Translations under genes and position numbers: made by a program
Shown here: in pieces, positions 29,314 to 39,181 of the stretch
Layout of the letters: the number at the start of each line of letters is the position of its first letter
Position numbering within the stretch: the first letter of the stretch is position 1
The notes under the pieces: model-generated
The model's input: the letters and a program-made list of their open reading frames with translations, nothing else
What the model was told of the DNA's origin: nothing
Database searches by the model: none
Source: Pleurocapsa sp. PCC 7319
GTDB lineage: Bacteria; Cyanobacteriota; Cyanobacteriia; Cyanobacteriales; Xenococcaceae
DNA: 64,000 nt
Direction of reading: 5' to 3'
Assembly: GCF_000332195.1 (NCBI RefSeq)
Contig: NZ_KB235922.1
Location: forward strand, 2,008,211 to 2,072,210

Positions 29314-29535
29314 CTAAGTAACTAGTGAAGATATTGTAAAAGTATTAGGTTCTGGTAAAGATTCTCCTTGAGATACAGATGATTCAACCAATGATGCCAA
29401 AACTTTCTGGGCGTTTTCTAATGCCTGTTCATAAGACGTTCCCTGGGTATTACAATTTCCCCACTCTGGAAGACTAGCAACAAAACATTCATCTTTTTCA
29501 GACCACTGAATAACTATTGAGTAATTATCATTCAT
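29314..29535 (-). CDS. HicB-like antitoxin, orphan
   Basis: A 73-residue protein with the HicB fold pattern: YSIVIQWSEKDECFVASLPEW, then GTSYEQALENAQKVLASLVE. HicB antitoxins bind and silence HicA mRNA interferases, but no HicA gene is seen on either side, so this may be an orphan or act on a partner elsewhere. The DNA-binding tail seen in longer HicB proteins is absent. Confidence 0.8.
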   Translation of the reverse strand: MNDNYSIVIQWSEKDECFVASLPEWGNCNTQGTSYEQALENAQKVLASLVESSVSQGESLPEPNTFTISSLVT

Positions 29536-29749
29536 TATTATTTAATTCCCATAATTTAATGTAAGGTCGTATTGATCATCTCTGTTATAACCTAGGTCAT
29601 TAGACCTACTGCAAAATAATTTCTATTTATCTTGAGCTAGTTAGAATCAAAATCAGCAACTTAAGACTTAATAGTATTTTGCGGAGAAGGTTAGAAAATA
29701 ATATTAAAATGACAGACATTTAAATTTAAATTCTTGATAAGTCGGTTTG

Positions 29750-31246
29750 ATGTCTGAAAACCTTGTCGGCAAGAAGCTTAGAGAACGCTACGATCTTCAA
29801 AAAAACCTTGGTAGCGGTGGTTTTGGCACTATCTATTTAGCTAAAGATACAACTACTGCCATTGGTGGTACGTATGTTGTCAAGCATTTTTCACCTAGCT
29901 ATACTAATGAAGCTCAGTTAGTTACAGGAATGCGCTTGTTTAGACAAGAGGCTGCCAGTTTACAAAAGTTAGGTAAGCATTCTCAAATTCCTAACATTAT
30001 TGACTTCTTTGAAGAAGATAATAATTTTTTTCTAATTCAAGAATTTATCGAAGGTCAAAACTTAGATCAAGAATTAGCTGAAGTTAAATATTTTGATCAA
30101 TCTCAAACAATAAAGTTATTAACTGATACTTTAGAAGTTCTCAAATTTATTCATCAAGCAGGATATATCCATCGAGATATAAAACCTTCTAATTTAATCA
30201 GAAATCGTTTTGATAATCGATTTTTTGTGATTGATTTTGGTGCTGTTAAAGAGAAAATAAATCCCCAAAATATTGGTGTTCAAGGAGAGCTTGTTCTTAC
30301 TGTGGGTATCTTGAGTCCAGGTTATACTCCCGATGAACAATTACATGGTAGACCAGAATTTTGTAGTGATATCTATGCTTTGGGAATGGTTGCAATTCAG
30401 GCTTTAACTGGAGTGCATCCCCGCATCTTACTAAGAAATATCAACTTAGATTTAATGTGGCGCGATCACCTTCAACTTCATCTTGATTATCATCCCCATT
30501 TTTTAGATGTAATTGAGAGAATGGTCAAGCAAAAATGGCAACAACGCTATCAATCTGCTATTTCCGTTTTAGAAGATCTGAATAAAATGAATCTTCTTCA
30601 GATTTCTGTTTCTGCAATACCGACCAAACAGCCAACATTATCAGCAGTATCTGATATCCAGGTACAAGAAACATCATTTAGTCCAATTCAATTTTCCAAA
30701 AATTCAAATTTAATTAAATATTTATCTGGTTCAGGAATACTTGTATTAATTGCTATTCCGTTATTTTTACTGCTTAGTAATTCACGACTCGGTAAATTTA
30801 TTACTTACGAAAATAAATTTATTAAAGTTGACTATCCTCAAGGATGGTCAAGAGTAGATCAAAGCAATTTTTTGAATACCAGTGTTAGTTTTATTTCCCC
30901 TCATGAAAGTAGTTCAGATAGATTTCGAGAAAGAGTAACTGTAGTCATGAAAAATTCATCAAGACCTTTATCTTTAACTCAGTATACAAACCAGGCAGTA
31001 GCCCAAATAGAAAGTTTATCTAACTTTATTCTGGCACCACCCAGACCAACAAACTTAGGACGTAGTGAAGCGAAATACGTAATTTATCAGGGAAAAGATA
31101 AAAATATAGATGTTAAGAGGCATGAGGTTTGGACAGTAAATTATGATCAAATATATAGCATCATTTATACTGCTGAACCTGATAGGTTTAATAAGTTCTT
31201 ACCCAGAGCTGAAAAGATAATTGAATCTCTAGAAATTAAGAATTAA
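29750..31246 (+). CDS. Membrane Ser/Thr protein kinase with PsbP-like sensor domain
   Basis: A 498-residue Hanks-type kinase. The glycine loop GSGGFG is at 21-26, Lys45 in VVKHF, HRDIKPSN at 141 and DFG at 162. A membrane helix at about 321-345 leads to an extracytoplasmic PsbP-like domain (VDYPQGWSRVDQ, RFRERVTVVMKN, QIYSIIYTA). The ATG at 29750 is preferred over the overlapping TTG one codon upstream. It converges with another kinase gene, with 14 bp between the stop codons. The ligand is unknown. Confidence 0.9.
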   Translation: MSENLVGKKLRERYDLQKNLGSGGFGTIYLAKDTTTAIGGTYVVKHFSPSYTNEAQLVTGMRLFRQEAASLQKLGKHSQIPNIIDFFEEDNNFFLIQEFIEGQNLDQELAEVKYFDQSQTIKLLTDTLEVLKFIHQAGYIHRDIKPSNLIRNRFDNRFFVIDFGAVKEKINPQNIGVQGELVLTVGILSPGYTPDEQLHGRPEFCSDIYALGMVAIQALTGVHPRILLRNINLDLMWRDHLQLHLDYHPHFLDVIERMVKQKWQQRYQSAISVLEDLNKMNLLQISVSAIPTKQPTLSAVSDIQVQETSFSPIQFSKNSNLIKYLSGSGILVLIAIPLFLLLSNSRLGKFITYENKFIKVDYPQGWSRVDQSNFLNTSVSFISPHESSSDRFRERVTVVMKNSSRPLSLTQYTNQAVAQIESLSNFILAPPRPTNLGRSEAKYVIYQGKDKNIDVKRHEVWTVNYDQIYSIIYTAEPDRFNKFLPRAEKIIESLEIKN

Positions 31247-31260
31247 AAATTTCTGGTAGC

Positions 31261-32532
31261 TTAAAGATCTTTTCTAAATCCTTCTCCCTGATTTATTCTT
31301 TCTGTGGGAGAACTAGGTAGTTCATTTGGGGAGTCAGGGGTATTTGGTTGATTGTCGGTTATGGGTTGTCGAATAAATAAATACATGCCACCCATGATTG
31401 CTACTCCACAAGCGATCGCCACCCCCAAAATTTTTCTGTTCTTGGATTTTCCTGCAGGTTGCGCAGGTTCAGAAATATTTTCGTAATTAGCATCGGGAAA
31501 AGGACGAATTTTGGAGGCTACAGCCTGAGAATTTTGGGGAGCGGGGAAGTTCGAAGTTTGCCCAATTATGTAATGTGAAGTGCCACCATCGATAACCGAT
31601 GTGGGTGGTAGTCCATTGTCAATAGTTGGTGAAGCAGAAACTGGTGTTAGATTATGAAATTCAGTCGAACTTGAGGAAGAAGGCTCATTAGCTGACGCAG
31701 AATCAGACTTACTAATGGTTTTGTCTAACAAGGGAGTTAAAGCTTGCAATACTTCTTCAGCAGACTGGTAACGATCTTTAAAGTGATAGCGAGTTATTTT
31801 CGTCAAGATTTCAGCCAATTGGGGACTAATATCCGCTAAAGATTCCCAGATTAGCTCCCCTTCATCATCCTCTTCCAAATCTAGAGGTTCAACTCCTGTT
31901 AATGCCTGTATGCAAATTATACCTAAAGCATATAAGTCACTGGTAGGACGGGGTTTGCCCCTGGCTTGTTCGGTAGGCATATAGCCTTGTGTACCTACTG
32001 GCACTGTCAATTGACCGATATTGGTTTGCCCGTTAAGCACGTTTTTTACAGTGCCAAAATCTACCAACACAAGTTTGTGATCGGAGTTACGACGAATCAG
32101 ATTATCCGGTTTAATATCGCGATGAATCACTCCCTTAGCATGAATATATTTAAGAATATTCAGACTATCGTTCAATAATTCAATAATCTGAGCTTCAGAC
32201 CAAACATGACTCGGATTCAGTTCTTTTCCTAGAGTTTGTCCCTCAATGTATTGTTGTACCAGATAAAACTTCTCTTCTTCTTCAAAGTAGGCTAACAGTT
32301 TAGGAATTTGGTCGTGATTCCCCAGATTATGTAATGTTGAGGCTTCTGTCTTAAATAACCGTCGAGCTACAGCCAAAAATTTTGGATCTTCGATACTGGG
32401 ATAAAGCTGTTTAACGACACATTTAACTTTACTTGGTAGTTGGATATCTTCCGCAAGGTAAGTTCTGCCAAATCCTCCACTGGCAATATAATCAATAATT
32501 TTATAACGAGAGGCTAGTATTTTTCCCTTCAC
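31261..32532 (-). CDS. Ser/Thr protein kinase with C-terminal membrane anchor
   Basis: A 423-residue Hanks-type kinase: SGGFGRTYLAED, catalytic Lys41 in VVKQLYP, HRDIKPDNLIRR, VDFGTVK and the PVGTQGYMPTEQARG activation segment. A Ser/Pro-rich linker (about 275-365) precedes a membrane helix (about 368-388) and a short polar tail. It is related to the convergent neighbour at 29750 over the kinase domain but lacks its PsbP-like sensor. It lies 123 bp after cinA on the same strand. Confidence 0.9.
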   Translation of the reverse strand: MKGKILASRYKIIDYIASGGFGRTYLAEDIQLPSKVKCVVKQLYPSIEDPKFLAVARRLFKTEASTLHNLGNHDQIPKLLAYFEEEEKFYLVQQYIEGQTLGKELNPSHVWSEAQIIELLNDSLNILKYIHAKGVIHRDIKPDNLIRRNSDHKLVLVDFGTVKNVLNGQTNIGQLTVPVGTQGYMPTEQARGKPRPTSDLYALGIICIQALTGVEPLDLEEDDEGELIWESLADISPQLAEILTKITRYHFKDRYQSAEEVLQALTPLLDKTISKSDSASANEPSSSSSTEFHNLTPVSASPTIDNGLPPTSVIDGGTSHYIIGQTSNFPAPQNSQAVASKIRPFPDANYENISEPAQPAGKSKNRKILGVAIACGVAIMGGMYLFIRQPITDNQPNTPDSPNELPSSPTERINQGEGFRKDL

Positions 32533-32655
32533 AGTTGAGAGTGGAGCTGAATTCCCTTACATTTACGATACACAGTGATGACAATGCAAATTAGTTATAA
32601 CTGATTATACTAGTTCACCATGACAAAGATATCTTTAAATTTCGATCCTGGTTGC

Positions 32656-33924
32656 TCAAAAATACTCTTGCTCTACCTTCTTGATTAGGCTTCTGCGTAG
32701 AAGATCGAGTGCAGAACAAGAACTTAAATGACGGATTAAACTACGTCCCCGACCTTTACCAAAACGATATTCTTTAATAATAGTTTGATTATTAGGAGTA
32801 GCCAACCCAATGTAAACTAAGCCTACGGGTTTATTTTCCGTATCTCCAGTAGGACCAGCTATTCCAGTAATGCTAATACCCCAGTCAGTCTGCATAAGCC
32901 TTTTTACTCCCAATGCCATTTGTTTGGCAATAATCTCACTTACTGCACCGTGTTGCATTAGATCTGGTTCATTAACATTCAATTGCCCCGTTTTAACTTG
33001 GTTGGCATAGGCAATTATTCCTCCTAAAAAATAGCTGGAACTACCAGGAATTTCTGTTAGCATAGCGCCCAAACCTCCCCCCGTACAGGATTCAGCTACG
33101 CTTAAAGTTTGTTGTGCATCTTGTAGTAACTTTCCAACTACAGAAGCCAAGGTATCATCATTGCTACCAAAATAATTAAGTCCCGCAATATTTTTAATTT
33201 CTGTTGTGACAGGCTTAATTAGAGACTCTGCTTGAGTTTTTGAAGCAGCTTTTGCTGCAACCCGAAGACGAACTTCTCCTTTACCAGCGTAGGGAGCAAC
33301 TGTAGGATTATCTGAATCAAATAGATGAGCTACTTTTTCAGCTAAAGCAGACTCACCAATACCCCGAAAACGCATCATTTCACTATAAATGATATTTTTA
33401 CCCCAACCCTCTTGTTTCAAAAAGGGAACAGCAGTTTCTTGCCACATTCGATGCATTTCTGAGGGAACCCCAGGAAAAGTCATAATTGAGATACCGTCTT
33501 GCGGTTGCCAAATGATACCTGGGGCGGTTCCAGTTGGATTAGGTAGGGTGATTGCCCCTTGAGGCACAAGTGCTTGTTTACGATTACTGGGAGTCATCTT
33601 TCGTCCCACAGAAGCAAATTTTCGACTAATATCTTCGATAATTGCCGGATCTTCTATCAGAGAAACACTAAAAAAACTGGCGATCGCTTCTGTAGTTAAA
33701 TCATCGGGGGTAGGTCCTAAACCACCTGTAAAAATTAAAATTGAAGATCTTGATATTGCTGTCTGCAAAACTTGGTGAATACGAGATAAATTATCCCCAA
33801 CAACCGTTTGATAGTAATGGGGAATACCTAATTTTGCTAGCTCTTGGGCTAAATACTGGCAGTTTGTATTTAAAATATCTCCCAAGAGCAATTCTGTACC
33901 GATACAAATAATCTCTGCACTCAT
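32656..33924 (-). CDS. cinA: CinA family protein (nicotinamide-nucleotide amidase, with MoCF domain)
   Basis: A 422-residue two-domain CinA. The N-terminal molybdopterin-binding-like domain has IICIGTELLLGDI and FTGGLGPTPDD; the C-terminal amidase domain has LSVAESCTGGGLGAML and ISITGIAGPTGDTENKPVG. Such proteins deamidate nicotinamide mononucleotide (and hydrolyse ADP-ribose in some species). It is transcribed in the same direction as glyA and the WecA-like gene upstream, with 57 bp to the latter. Confidence 0.94.
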   Translation of the reverse strand: MSAEIICIGTELLLGDILNTNCQYLAQELAKLGIPHYYQTVVGDNLSRIHQVLQTAISRSSILIFTGGLGPTPDDLTTEAIASFFSVSLIEDPAIIEDISRKFASVGRKMTPSNRKQALVPQGAITLPNPTGTAPGIIWQPQDGISIMTFPGVPSEMHRMWQETAVPFLKQEGWGKNIIYSEMMRFRGIGESALAEKVAHLFDSDNPTVAPYAGKGEVRLRVAAKAASKTQAESLIKPVTTEIKNIAGLNYFGSNDDTLASVVGKLLQDAQQTLSVAESCTGGGLGAMLTEIPGSSSYFLGGIIAYANQVKTGQLNVNEPDLMQHGAVSEIIAKQMALGVKRLMQTDWGISITGIAGPTGDTENKPVGLVYIGLATPNNQTIIKEYRFGKGRGRSLIRHLSSCSALDLLRRSLIKKVEQEYF

Positions 33925-33981
33925 TAATTTTCTAAGTTTTGTCTAATGTTAATTACTCATTGTTGACAGTTGATCTTTAAA

Positions 33982-35031
33982 TTACTTACGATTTCGACTA
34001 TCTCGCCAGACTTGCCAAACTTGCCAAACTAAAATCATAGTTGCTCCGATCGCATAGCCCCAACCACTGGGAATATTGGAAAAACCCAAAGCTAAGCTGC
34101 CAACCCAGAAAGTTAAGGTATAAATAAACAAAACGGTTTGACGTTGAGAGATGCCAGACTTGAGTAGCCAGTGATGTAGATGGCTTTTATCGGCAATGAA
34201 GGGAGATTTCCCCTTACTGATACGAGAGAAAATAACTGTCGACATATCTATAATTGGGACCGCCAAAATTAAATAGGGCAGTAAAACGGCTGTAATTGCA
34301 GTAGTTTTAACTAAGCCAATGATCCCTACCGCTGCCAAGGTGAAGCCCATAAAATAAGCTCCTCCATCCCCCATAAAAATTTGAGCAGGATTAAAGTTAT
34401 AGCGCAGAAAACCTAACGCACCTCCTGCTAAAGCCGCAGCTACTAAAGCCGCGGCAGGTTGATCCATGAATAAAGTTACTACCAACATGACAAAGGCAGC
34501 AATACCGGATACTCCAGCCGCTAAACCATCAACTCCATCCATCCAATTGATAGCATTAGCCATGCCTACTAACCAAATCACGGTAATGGGTAAACTAAGC
34601 CAATAAATTTTGATTAGGGAATAAACGGGAAAAGAAATAAAATCTATGCGAACTCCCATATACCAACAGCCAGTTGCCACCACAATCTGCATTAGTAATC
34701 GTGAGAGAGGAGTGAGATTAAATATGTCATCAGCAAAACCAATCCCAAAATAGAATATGCTGCCAATGATAACCACCCAGAGTTCTGTTACTTTGTGGGG
34801 CGCTAAGCTAGAAAATCCACCTATTAGCCAAATAGTGGCTAGGGCAGCAATTGTTCCTGCAAAAATTGACACCCCGCCAACACGAACAACAGGGTTTTTG
34901 TGTATCTTTCTGGCATTTGGTCGATCAACTATACCTAACTTGAGACCAAGAGTCTTGACATCTGGTATCGTCCACAGCACAAAGGTCACAGAAGTTAGAA
35001 AGGCGATCAGATGATATAGTTCAACAGGCAT
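33982..35031 (-). CDS. WecA/TagO/MraY-family undecaprenyl-phosphate sugar-1-phosphate transferase
   Basis: A 349-residue polytopic membrane enzyme that starts lipid-linked glycan synthesis by moving a sugar phosphate to undecaprenyl phosphate. The family motifs are KIHKNPVVRVGGVSIF, FADDIFNLTPLSRLLMQI, NAINWMDGVDGLAAGV and NPAQIFMGDGGAYFMGF, with the conserved aspartates. The motif pattern is that of the WecA/TagO branch (UDP-GlcNAc type) rather than MraY proper. It could supply the substrate for WecG-type transferases such as the one at 5547, but there is no direct linkage. Confidence 0.9.
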   Translation of the reverse strand: MPVELYHLIAFLTSVTFVLWTIPDVKTLGLKLGIVDRPNARKIHKNPVVRVGGVSIFAGTIAALATIWLIGGFSSLAPHKVTELWVVIIGSIFYFGIGFADDIFNLTPLSRLLMQIVVATGCWYMGVRIDFISFPVYSLIKIYWLSLPITVIWLVGMANAINWMDGVDGLAAGVSGIAAFVMLVVTLFMDQPAAALVAAALAGGALGFLRYNFNPAQIFMGDGGAYFMGFTLAAVGIIGLVKTTAITAVLLPYLILAVPIIDMSTVIFSRISKGKSPFIADKSHLHHWLLKSGISQRQTVLFIYTLTFWVGSLALGFSNIPSGWGYAIGATMILVWQVWQVWRDSRNRK

Positions 35032-35129
35032 CTGAGTTTAAGAGTTCTCGAACTGCTAGTAAGAATATAAGCTTTGTCTGGCACAAATTTAGTCATAGTT
35101 GATGACTAGAATTTGCTATTAATTTGACC

Positions 35130-36413
35130 TTAGATTTTGGCTGGTACTGGAATTTGTAAATAGGGATAAAGAGGGAAGCGATCGCATAAAGCTGCTACCC
35201 GACGTAAACAATCCTTTTGAATAGTCTCATCTTCTGGGTTAAGTAGTTTGTCAGCAATAATATTAGCAATCTCTTGGAATTCTGTCGTTCCCATACCTCT
35301 AGTAGTCATAGCGGGAGAACCCAAACGTAGACCGCTAGTAACAAAGGGAGATTCGGGATCGAAGGGAACAGTATTTTTATTGGCTGTGATCTGGATTTGG
35401 CTAACTAATGCATCTGCCTTTTTACCAGTCATGCTAATACTACGCAAGTCAACCAAGATTAAGTGGTTATCAGTACCATCAGATACTAGCTTAAACTCTC
35501 TGTTTTTAAATCCTTCTGCCATTGCCTGAGCATTGGCAATTACCTGAGCCGAATATTCTTTAAATTCTGGTTTGAGGGCTTCGCCAAAAGCTACTGCTTT
35601 AGCTGCAATGACGTGTTCTAAAGGACCACCTTGGGTACCAGGGAATACGGCTTTATTCAGTTTTTTGCCTAGTTCAGAATCGCGAGTCAAAATTAGTCCA
35701 CCTCTGGGACCTCGAAGAGTTTTGTGGGTGGTAGTAGTTACAACATCACAGTGGGGGACAGGATTAGGATGATGACCAGTTGCTACTAAACCAGCAATAT
35801 GAGCAATATCCGCTAGTAAATAAGCCCCAATTTCATCGGCGATCGCTCTAAATTTAATAAAATCAATTGTACGAGGATAGGCAGAATAACCACAAATAAT
35901 AAGTTTAGGACGTTCCTTAAGAGCTAGTTCTCTAATCTGGTCAAAGTCCAGCTGTTCTGTCTCTTGATTGACACCATATTGAACTACTTTAAACCACTTA
36001 CCTGATACATTGACTGGTGAGCCATGGGTTAGATGCCCACCATGGGATAAATCCATCCCCATAATGGTGTCACCGGGGTTTAGTAACGTCAGAAATACAG
36101 CAAAGTTAGCCTGTGCGCCAGAATGGGGTTGAACGTTTGCCATAGCTGCACCAAAGAGTTCCTTGGCACGATTGATCGCTAGCTGTTCAGCCCGATCAAT
36201 AAATTCGCAACCTCCATAGTAGCGTTTACCGGGCAAGCCTTCGGCATACTTATTAGTTAAGACTGAACCCTGTGCAGCCAATACAGCAGGAGAGGTGAAG
36301 TTTTCACTGGCGATTAATTCCAAGTGGGATCTTTGGCGTTTCAATTCCAAACCGATGATTTCAGAAATTTCTGAATCTGTCTGAGCGAGAAAATCTAAAT
36401 TAGTTTGAGTCAC
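35130..36413 (-). CDS. glyA: Serine hydroxymethyltransferase
   Basis: A 427-residue PLP enzyme interconverting serine and glycine with tetrahydrofolate. Signatures are [41 protein letters not shown] and the PLP-lysine motif [13 protein letters not shown]. Length and N-terminus are normal. It may lead a run of same-strand genes (WecA-like, cinA, kinase). Confidence 0.97.
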   Translation of the reverse strand: MTQTNLDFLAQTDSEISEIIGLELKRQRSHLELIASENFTSPAVLAAQGSVLTNKYAEGLPGKRYYGGCEFIDRAEQLAINRAKELFGAAMANVQPHSGAQANFAVFLTLLNPGDTIMGMDLSHGGHLTHGSPVNVSGKWFKVVQYGVNQETEQLDFDQIRELALKERPKLIICGYSAYPRTIDFIKFRAIADEIGAYLLADIAHIAGLVATGHHPNPVPHCDVVTTTTHKTLRGPRGGLILTRDSELGKKLNKAVFPGTQGGPLEHVIAAKAVAFGEALKPEFKEYSAQVIANAQAMAEGFKNREFKLVSDGTDNHLILVDLRSISMTGKKADALVSQIQITANKNTVPFDPESPFVTSGLRLGSPAMTTRGMGTTEFQEIANIIADKLLNPEDETIQKDCLRRVAALCDRFPLYPYLQIPVPAKI

Positions 36414-36924
36414 AATCTGATTCTGTAATGGTGTGAATGAGTATTATCTATGCTATCTAATTCAGTCAATACTGAAAATATTATCTAGAAGATAGTTGTC
36501 TAGATCTAAGCACATCAAACAACAGAATATCTTGACTGTTTGCAATCAAAATTGCAACCCATAATTGATAATTCCTTGAAATAAAATAAAAGTTATTAAA
36601 ACAAGTTAAATTTAATTATTGTATTTTGCAGCATTTGGAGATCACAAATGCAATTTTATTTGGTTTTTGTTTCTTTGTAATTGCCAAATTAAAATTAGCG
36701 ATCTGTCTATTCGTTTTCTTGGACTTTGACTAAACGTCATTATCTTACCCTCGTTGTTCAGTAGTACTAAAATACCAAATAATTAAACTGTGCTGATTAT
36801 CTATTATTTGGTTAAAAAGACAACTAAAAATTGGTAATTTTAACTGTTAAGCTATATAGCAAAAATTGGAATAATAGCTAGGAAAAAACTAGAATTGAAA
36901 TATAGCCACTGGAGGATCATCATA
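36414..36924. other. Intergenic, no gene recognised
   Basis: This 511-bp AT-rich gap separates the divergent glyA and the small Cys-rich gene at 36925. Nothing coding or clearly structured was recognised apart from the ribosome-binding site GGAGG at 36911-36915. Confidence 0.5.
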
Positions 36925-37122
36925 ATGGTAATTATGATTGCAGATGAACAAATCTTGTCAGCAAAACAAGTATGCCAAAATTGTTTGATGGCAGATCATA
37001 GCGGCTTGCCTAGATGGCGTGGAGATCAGCTGGGCTGTGGCAAAGCTTTACAGAAATCCAACTCCAGGCAAGCAACTGTTTATAAGTGCCAGATGGGATT
37101 TAATGTCACCCAAGTTGATTAA
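36925..37122 (+). CDS. Small conserved-looking Cys-rich protein, function unknown
   Basis: The frame opens at 36895, but a good Shine-Dalgarno GGAGG at 36911-36915 places the start at the ATG at 36925 (9-nt spacer). The product has 65 residues: MVIMIADEQILSAKQVCQNC, then GLPRWRGDQLGCGKAL and YKCQMGF. Four cysteines in a CxxC...C...C pattern suggest a bound metal. I do not recognise a named family. The gene stands alone and is followed by repeat-like DNA. Confidence 0.65.
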   Translation: MVIMIADEQILSAKQVCQNCLMADHSGLPRWRGDQLGCGKALQKSNSRQATVYKCQMGFNVTQVD

Positions 37123-37124
37123 TT

Positions 37125-37373
37125 GTTGACTCCTCACCATGATAAATGGACGATGATTCGTAGGTTAAAGAGAAAAGGGAAAAGGGAAAAAAATTAATCC
37201 TTTCCCCCTTAACCTTTTAACCTTTACCCTTTCCCCAGTCGTCATAAATGACGGGGCTTTACATTGTGCCCTTGTCCTAAAGGATACCCTAAAGGGTTCA
37301 GCAGTTTCTTTAAGCGGAGGAACCCCGCCAACGAACTGCTTCACCGCTCCGCATATGGTAAACCCATTTATTA
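37125..37373. repeat. Palindrome-rich, MITE-like segment
   Basis: Between two genes lie a TGACTCCTCACC start, a CCAT/ATGG hairpin, a polypurine AAAGGGAAAAGGGAAA tract mirrored by TTAACCTTT/CCCTTTCCCC pyrimidine repeats, a perfect CGTCA-TAAA-TGACG hairpin (about 37240-37253) and a GGATACC/CTTTAGG-type palindrome with GGCGGGGTT-like stems. No ORF is found. It resembles a non-autonomous or decayed insertion element. Confidence 0.5.
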
Positions 37374-37473
37374 AATGGTCACACCGATTGAACTAAAAGT
37401 AATAGGCAACTACGCTATCCTATTGGTTTATGATGCTGCAAAATTGTACTTCTAAATTGAGGGGATAATTCAT

Positions 37474-37959
37474 ATGGTATGGCGTGGTTCAACAGATTTT
37501 AAAGACCGCTTTTTCGGAGCAGCCGTCTATCTCTTTGCTATCTATGATGCAATGGCTTTAGGAGGAGGTTTACTTCAGATTCCGGCTCTACTGCCTTTAT
37601 TCCAACTGTTACAATTGCTATTACTTCCCATAAGTTTAATTTACGGTATTTTCAACACCATCATTCCATTAGGGTTTGGTAGTTTAGTAATTTTCTTTAT
37701 TCTATTTTTAGCAGTGGTAAGAAATGAAAAAATTGCCTATTTCATTCGCTTTAACACCTTGCAATCTATCTTATTTGGCATTGCCATATCTTTAATTCAG
37801 ATTGTTTTCGGCACTTTAGGCGCACTGGCTATAATCGGCAGTGCGGTTTTTGTTGTAGCTACTGCGGCTAGCATTTTTTGTATGGTGCAATGTATTCTAG
37901 GTCGCTATCCCGAAATTCCTTCGATTTCTGATGTTGTTTACAGTCAATTACCCAGATAA
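37474..37959 (+). CDS. Tic20 family membrane protein
   Basis: A 161-residue protein with four membrane segments and the Tic20 pattern: DRFFGAAVYLFAIYDAMALG, a proline-containing loop, NEKIAYFIRFNTLQSILFGI and a C-terminal QCILGRYPEIPSISD. Cyanobacterial Tic20 homologues are relatives of the plastid import channel; their own role is unclear. An upstream GAGGGG sequence 9 nt before the ATG is a fair ribosome-binding site. Confidence 0.87.
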   Translation: MVWRGSTDFKDRFFGAAVYLFAIYDAMALGGGLLQIPALLPLFQLLQLLLLPISLIYGIFNTIIPLGFGSLVIFFILFLAVVRNEKIAYFIRFNTLQSILFGIAISLIQIVFGTLGALAIIGSAVFVVATAASIFCMVQCILGRYPEIPSISDVVYSQLPR

Positions 37960-38089
37960 TCCAGATATTACTGCGCTTTTTACATGAGTAGACTAAACCT
38001 AAAATTTAGGATAGCTGATAGCTACAAACTAATTAATTATCAGCGGAGTCTATCCAATTGAAAACAGCTATAAGTGAGAAAATCATCGA

Positions 38090-38878
38090 TTAGAAGATTT
38101 GATCGCTGGTCATAGCAACTTGATTTGATAAACAGCCAATGCCTTCAATTTCTACTCGAATAGAATCTCCCTGTTTCATTGCTCCTATTCCCTCGGGAGT
38201 TCCGGTCAAAATAATGTCTCCTGGAGTTAGGGTCATCACCTGAGAAATATAAGAAACTAAGATATCAGGACCAAACACCATATTGTCAATCGAAGCAGAT
38301 TGACAAGGAAGATCGCTGTCATTGAGGAAAGTCTGAATCTTGGCTTCAACACTTAATTCGCGGACAATCCAAGGTCCTAAAGGACAAAAAGTATCAAATC
38401 CTTTGGCTCTTGTCCACTGTCCATCTTTTTTTTGTAGATCTCTGGCTGTAACATCGTTAGCAATTGTATAACCCCAAATGCTTTTGGCTGCTTGTTCAGG
38501 ACTCACATTATGGCAGCGATCGCCAATTACCAAAGCCAATTCGCCTTCATAATCAACTCGTCGAGACTGGAGAGGATAGTAAATGTCTTGACCATTGGCA
38601 ATAATAGTCGTCGGGGGTTTAAGAAATAATAAAGGTTCTTGGGGAACTGGTGTTCCCATTTCGGCAGCGTGTTTGAGATAGTTTTTGCCTACCGCTACTA
38701 TTTTAGAAGGTACGCAGGGAGCTAGTAGTTGATAAGTATCTAACTCTTGTTCCATATCTGTTGCTTGCCCTCCTAACCAAGGTGGAGCATCGTAAATGGC
38801 CACACTGCGATTGGGCTGGAGTACACCATAATAAATTTGTTCACGATCGGTTTTTATGCGGACATAGCGTTGTGCCAT
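38090..38878 (-). CDS. Fumarylacetoacetate hydrolase family protein
   Basis: A 262-residue FAH-fold enzyme. The metal-binding acidic residues lie in RVDYEGELALVIG, and further signatures are GYTIANDVTARDLQ, FDTFCPLGPWI and ILTGTPEGIGAM. Such proteins act as acylpyruvate hydrolases, oxaloacetate decarboxylases/tautomerases or isomerases. The sequence does not decide among these. Confidence 0.9.
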   Translation of the reverse strand: MAQRYVRIKTDREQIYYGVLQPNRSVAIYDAPPWLGGQATDMEQELDTYQLLAPCVPSKIVAVGKNYLKHAAEMGTPVPQEPLLFLKPPTTIIANGQDIYYPLQSRRVDYEGELALVIGDRCHNVSPEQAAKSIWGYTIANDVTARDLQKKDGQWTRAKGFDTFCPLGPWIVRELSVEAKIQTFLNDSDLPCQSASIDNMVFGPDILVSYISQVMTLTPGDIILTGTPEGIGAMKQGDSIRVEIEGIGCLSNQVAMTSDQIF

Positions 38879-39088
38879 AACAAAATCATGCTCAAAAATT
38901 GATTATCGGACAAGATTAAACTAAAAGTTTAACAATGGTAACAGTGGAAAACGCAATGTCGGAGATTACCTCCAATATTTCAGCTGTCCGTCTGCTTTGA
39001 GATAGCTCAATTTTAAGTTAATCTGCATACTTCAAGAATTAAAATACTGGCAATTGAGCCTCTAATAATAGTAAGATTATAAGTCCTT

Positions 39089-39153
39089 GCTTTCTATATA
39101 AATCACCAGATTATGGCAAGTGCTACTAATAAATCTGGTCTTTCATAGAAAGC
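39089..39153 (+). promoter_or_regulatory. Structured 5' leader of rpsF (possible S6:S18 autoregulatory element)
   Basis: Two nested perfect stems occur just before rpsF: an outer 9-bp stem GCTTTCTAT (39089-39097)/ATAGAAAGC (39145-39153) and an inner 8-bp stem ACCAGATT (39105-39112)/AATCTGGT (39132-39139). A CCG follows directly after the outer stem. In many bacteria rpsF mRNA leaders carry a hairpin and CCG motif bound by the S6:S18 complex, so this is a candidate feedback element. The match to that motif is my inference. Confidence 0.6.
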
Positions 39154-39181
39154 CGTCTTGTCCACAAGGAAAGTATTAATT

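Noticed and set aside
37125-37140. Yfr1-type ACUCCUCACAC motif
   Set aside because: The sequence reads ACTCCTCACCA, which breaks the conserved motif, and no flanking Yfr1 stems are seen.
39158-39181. TTG start for rpsF
   Set aside because: The ATG at 39182 has an AAGGA spaced correctly and gives the normal S6 N-terminus.
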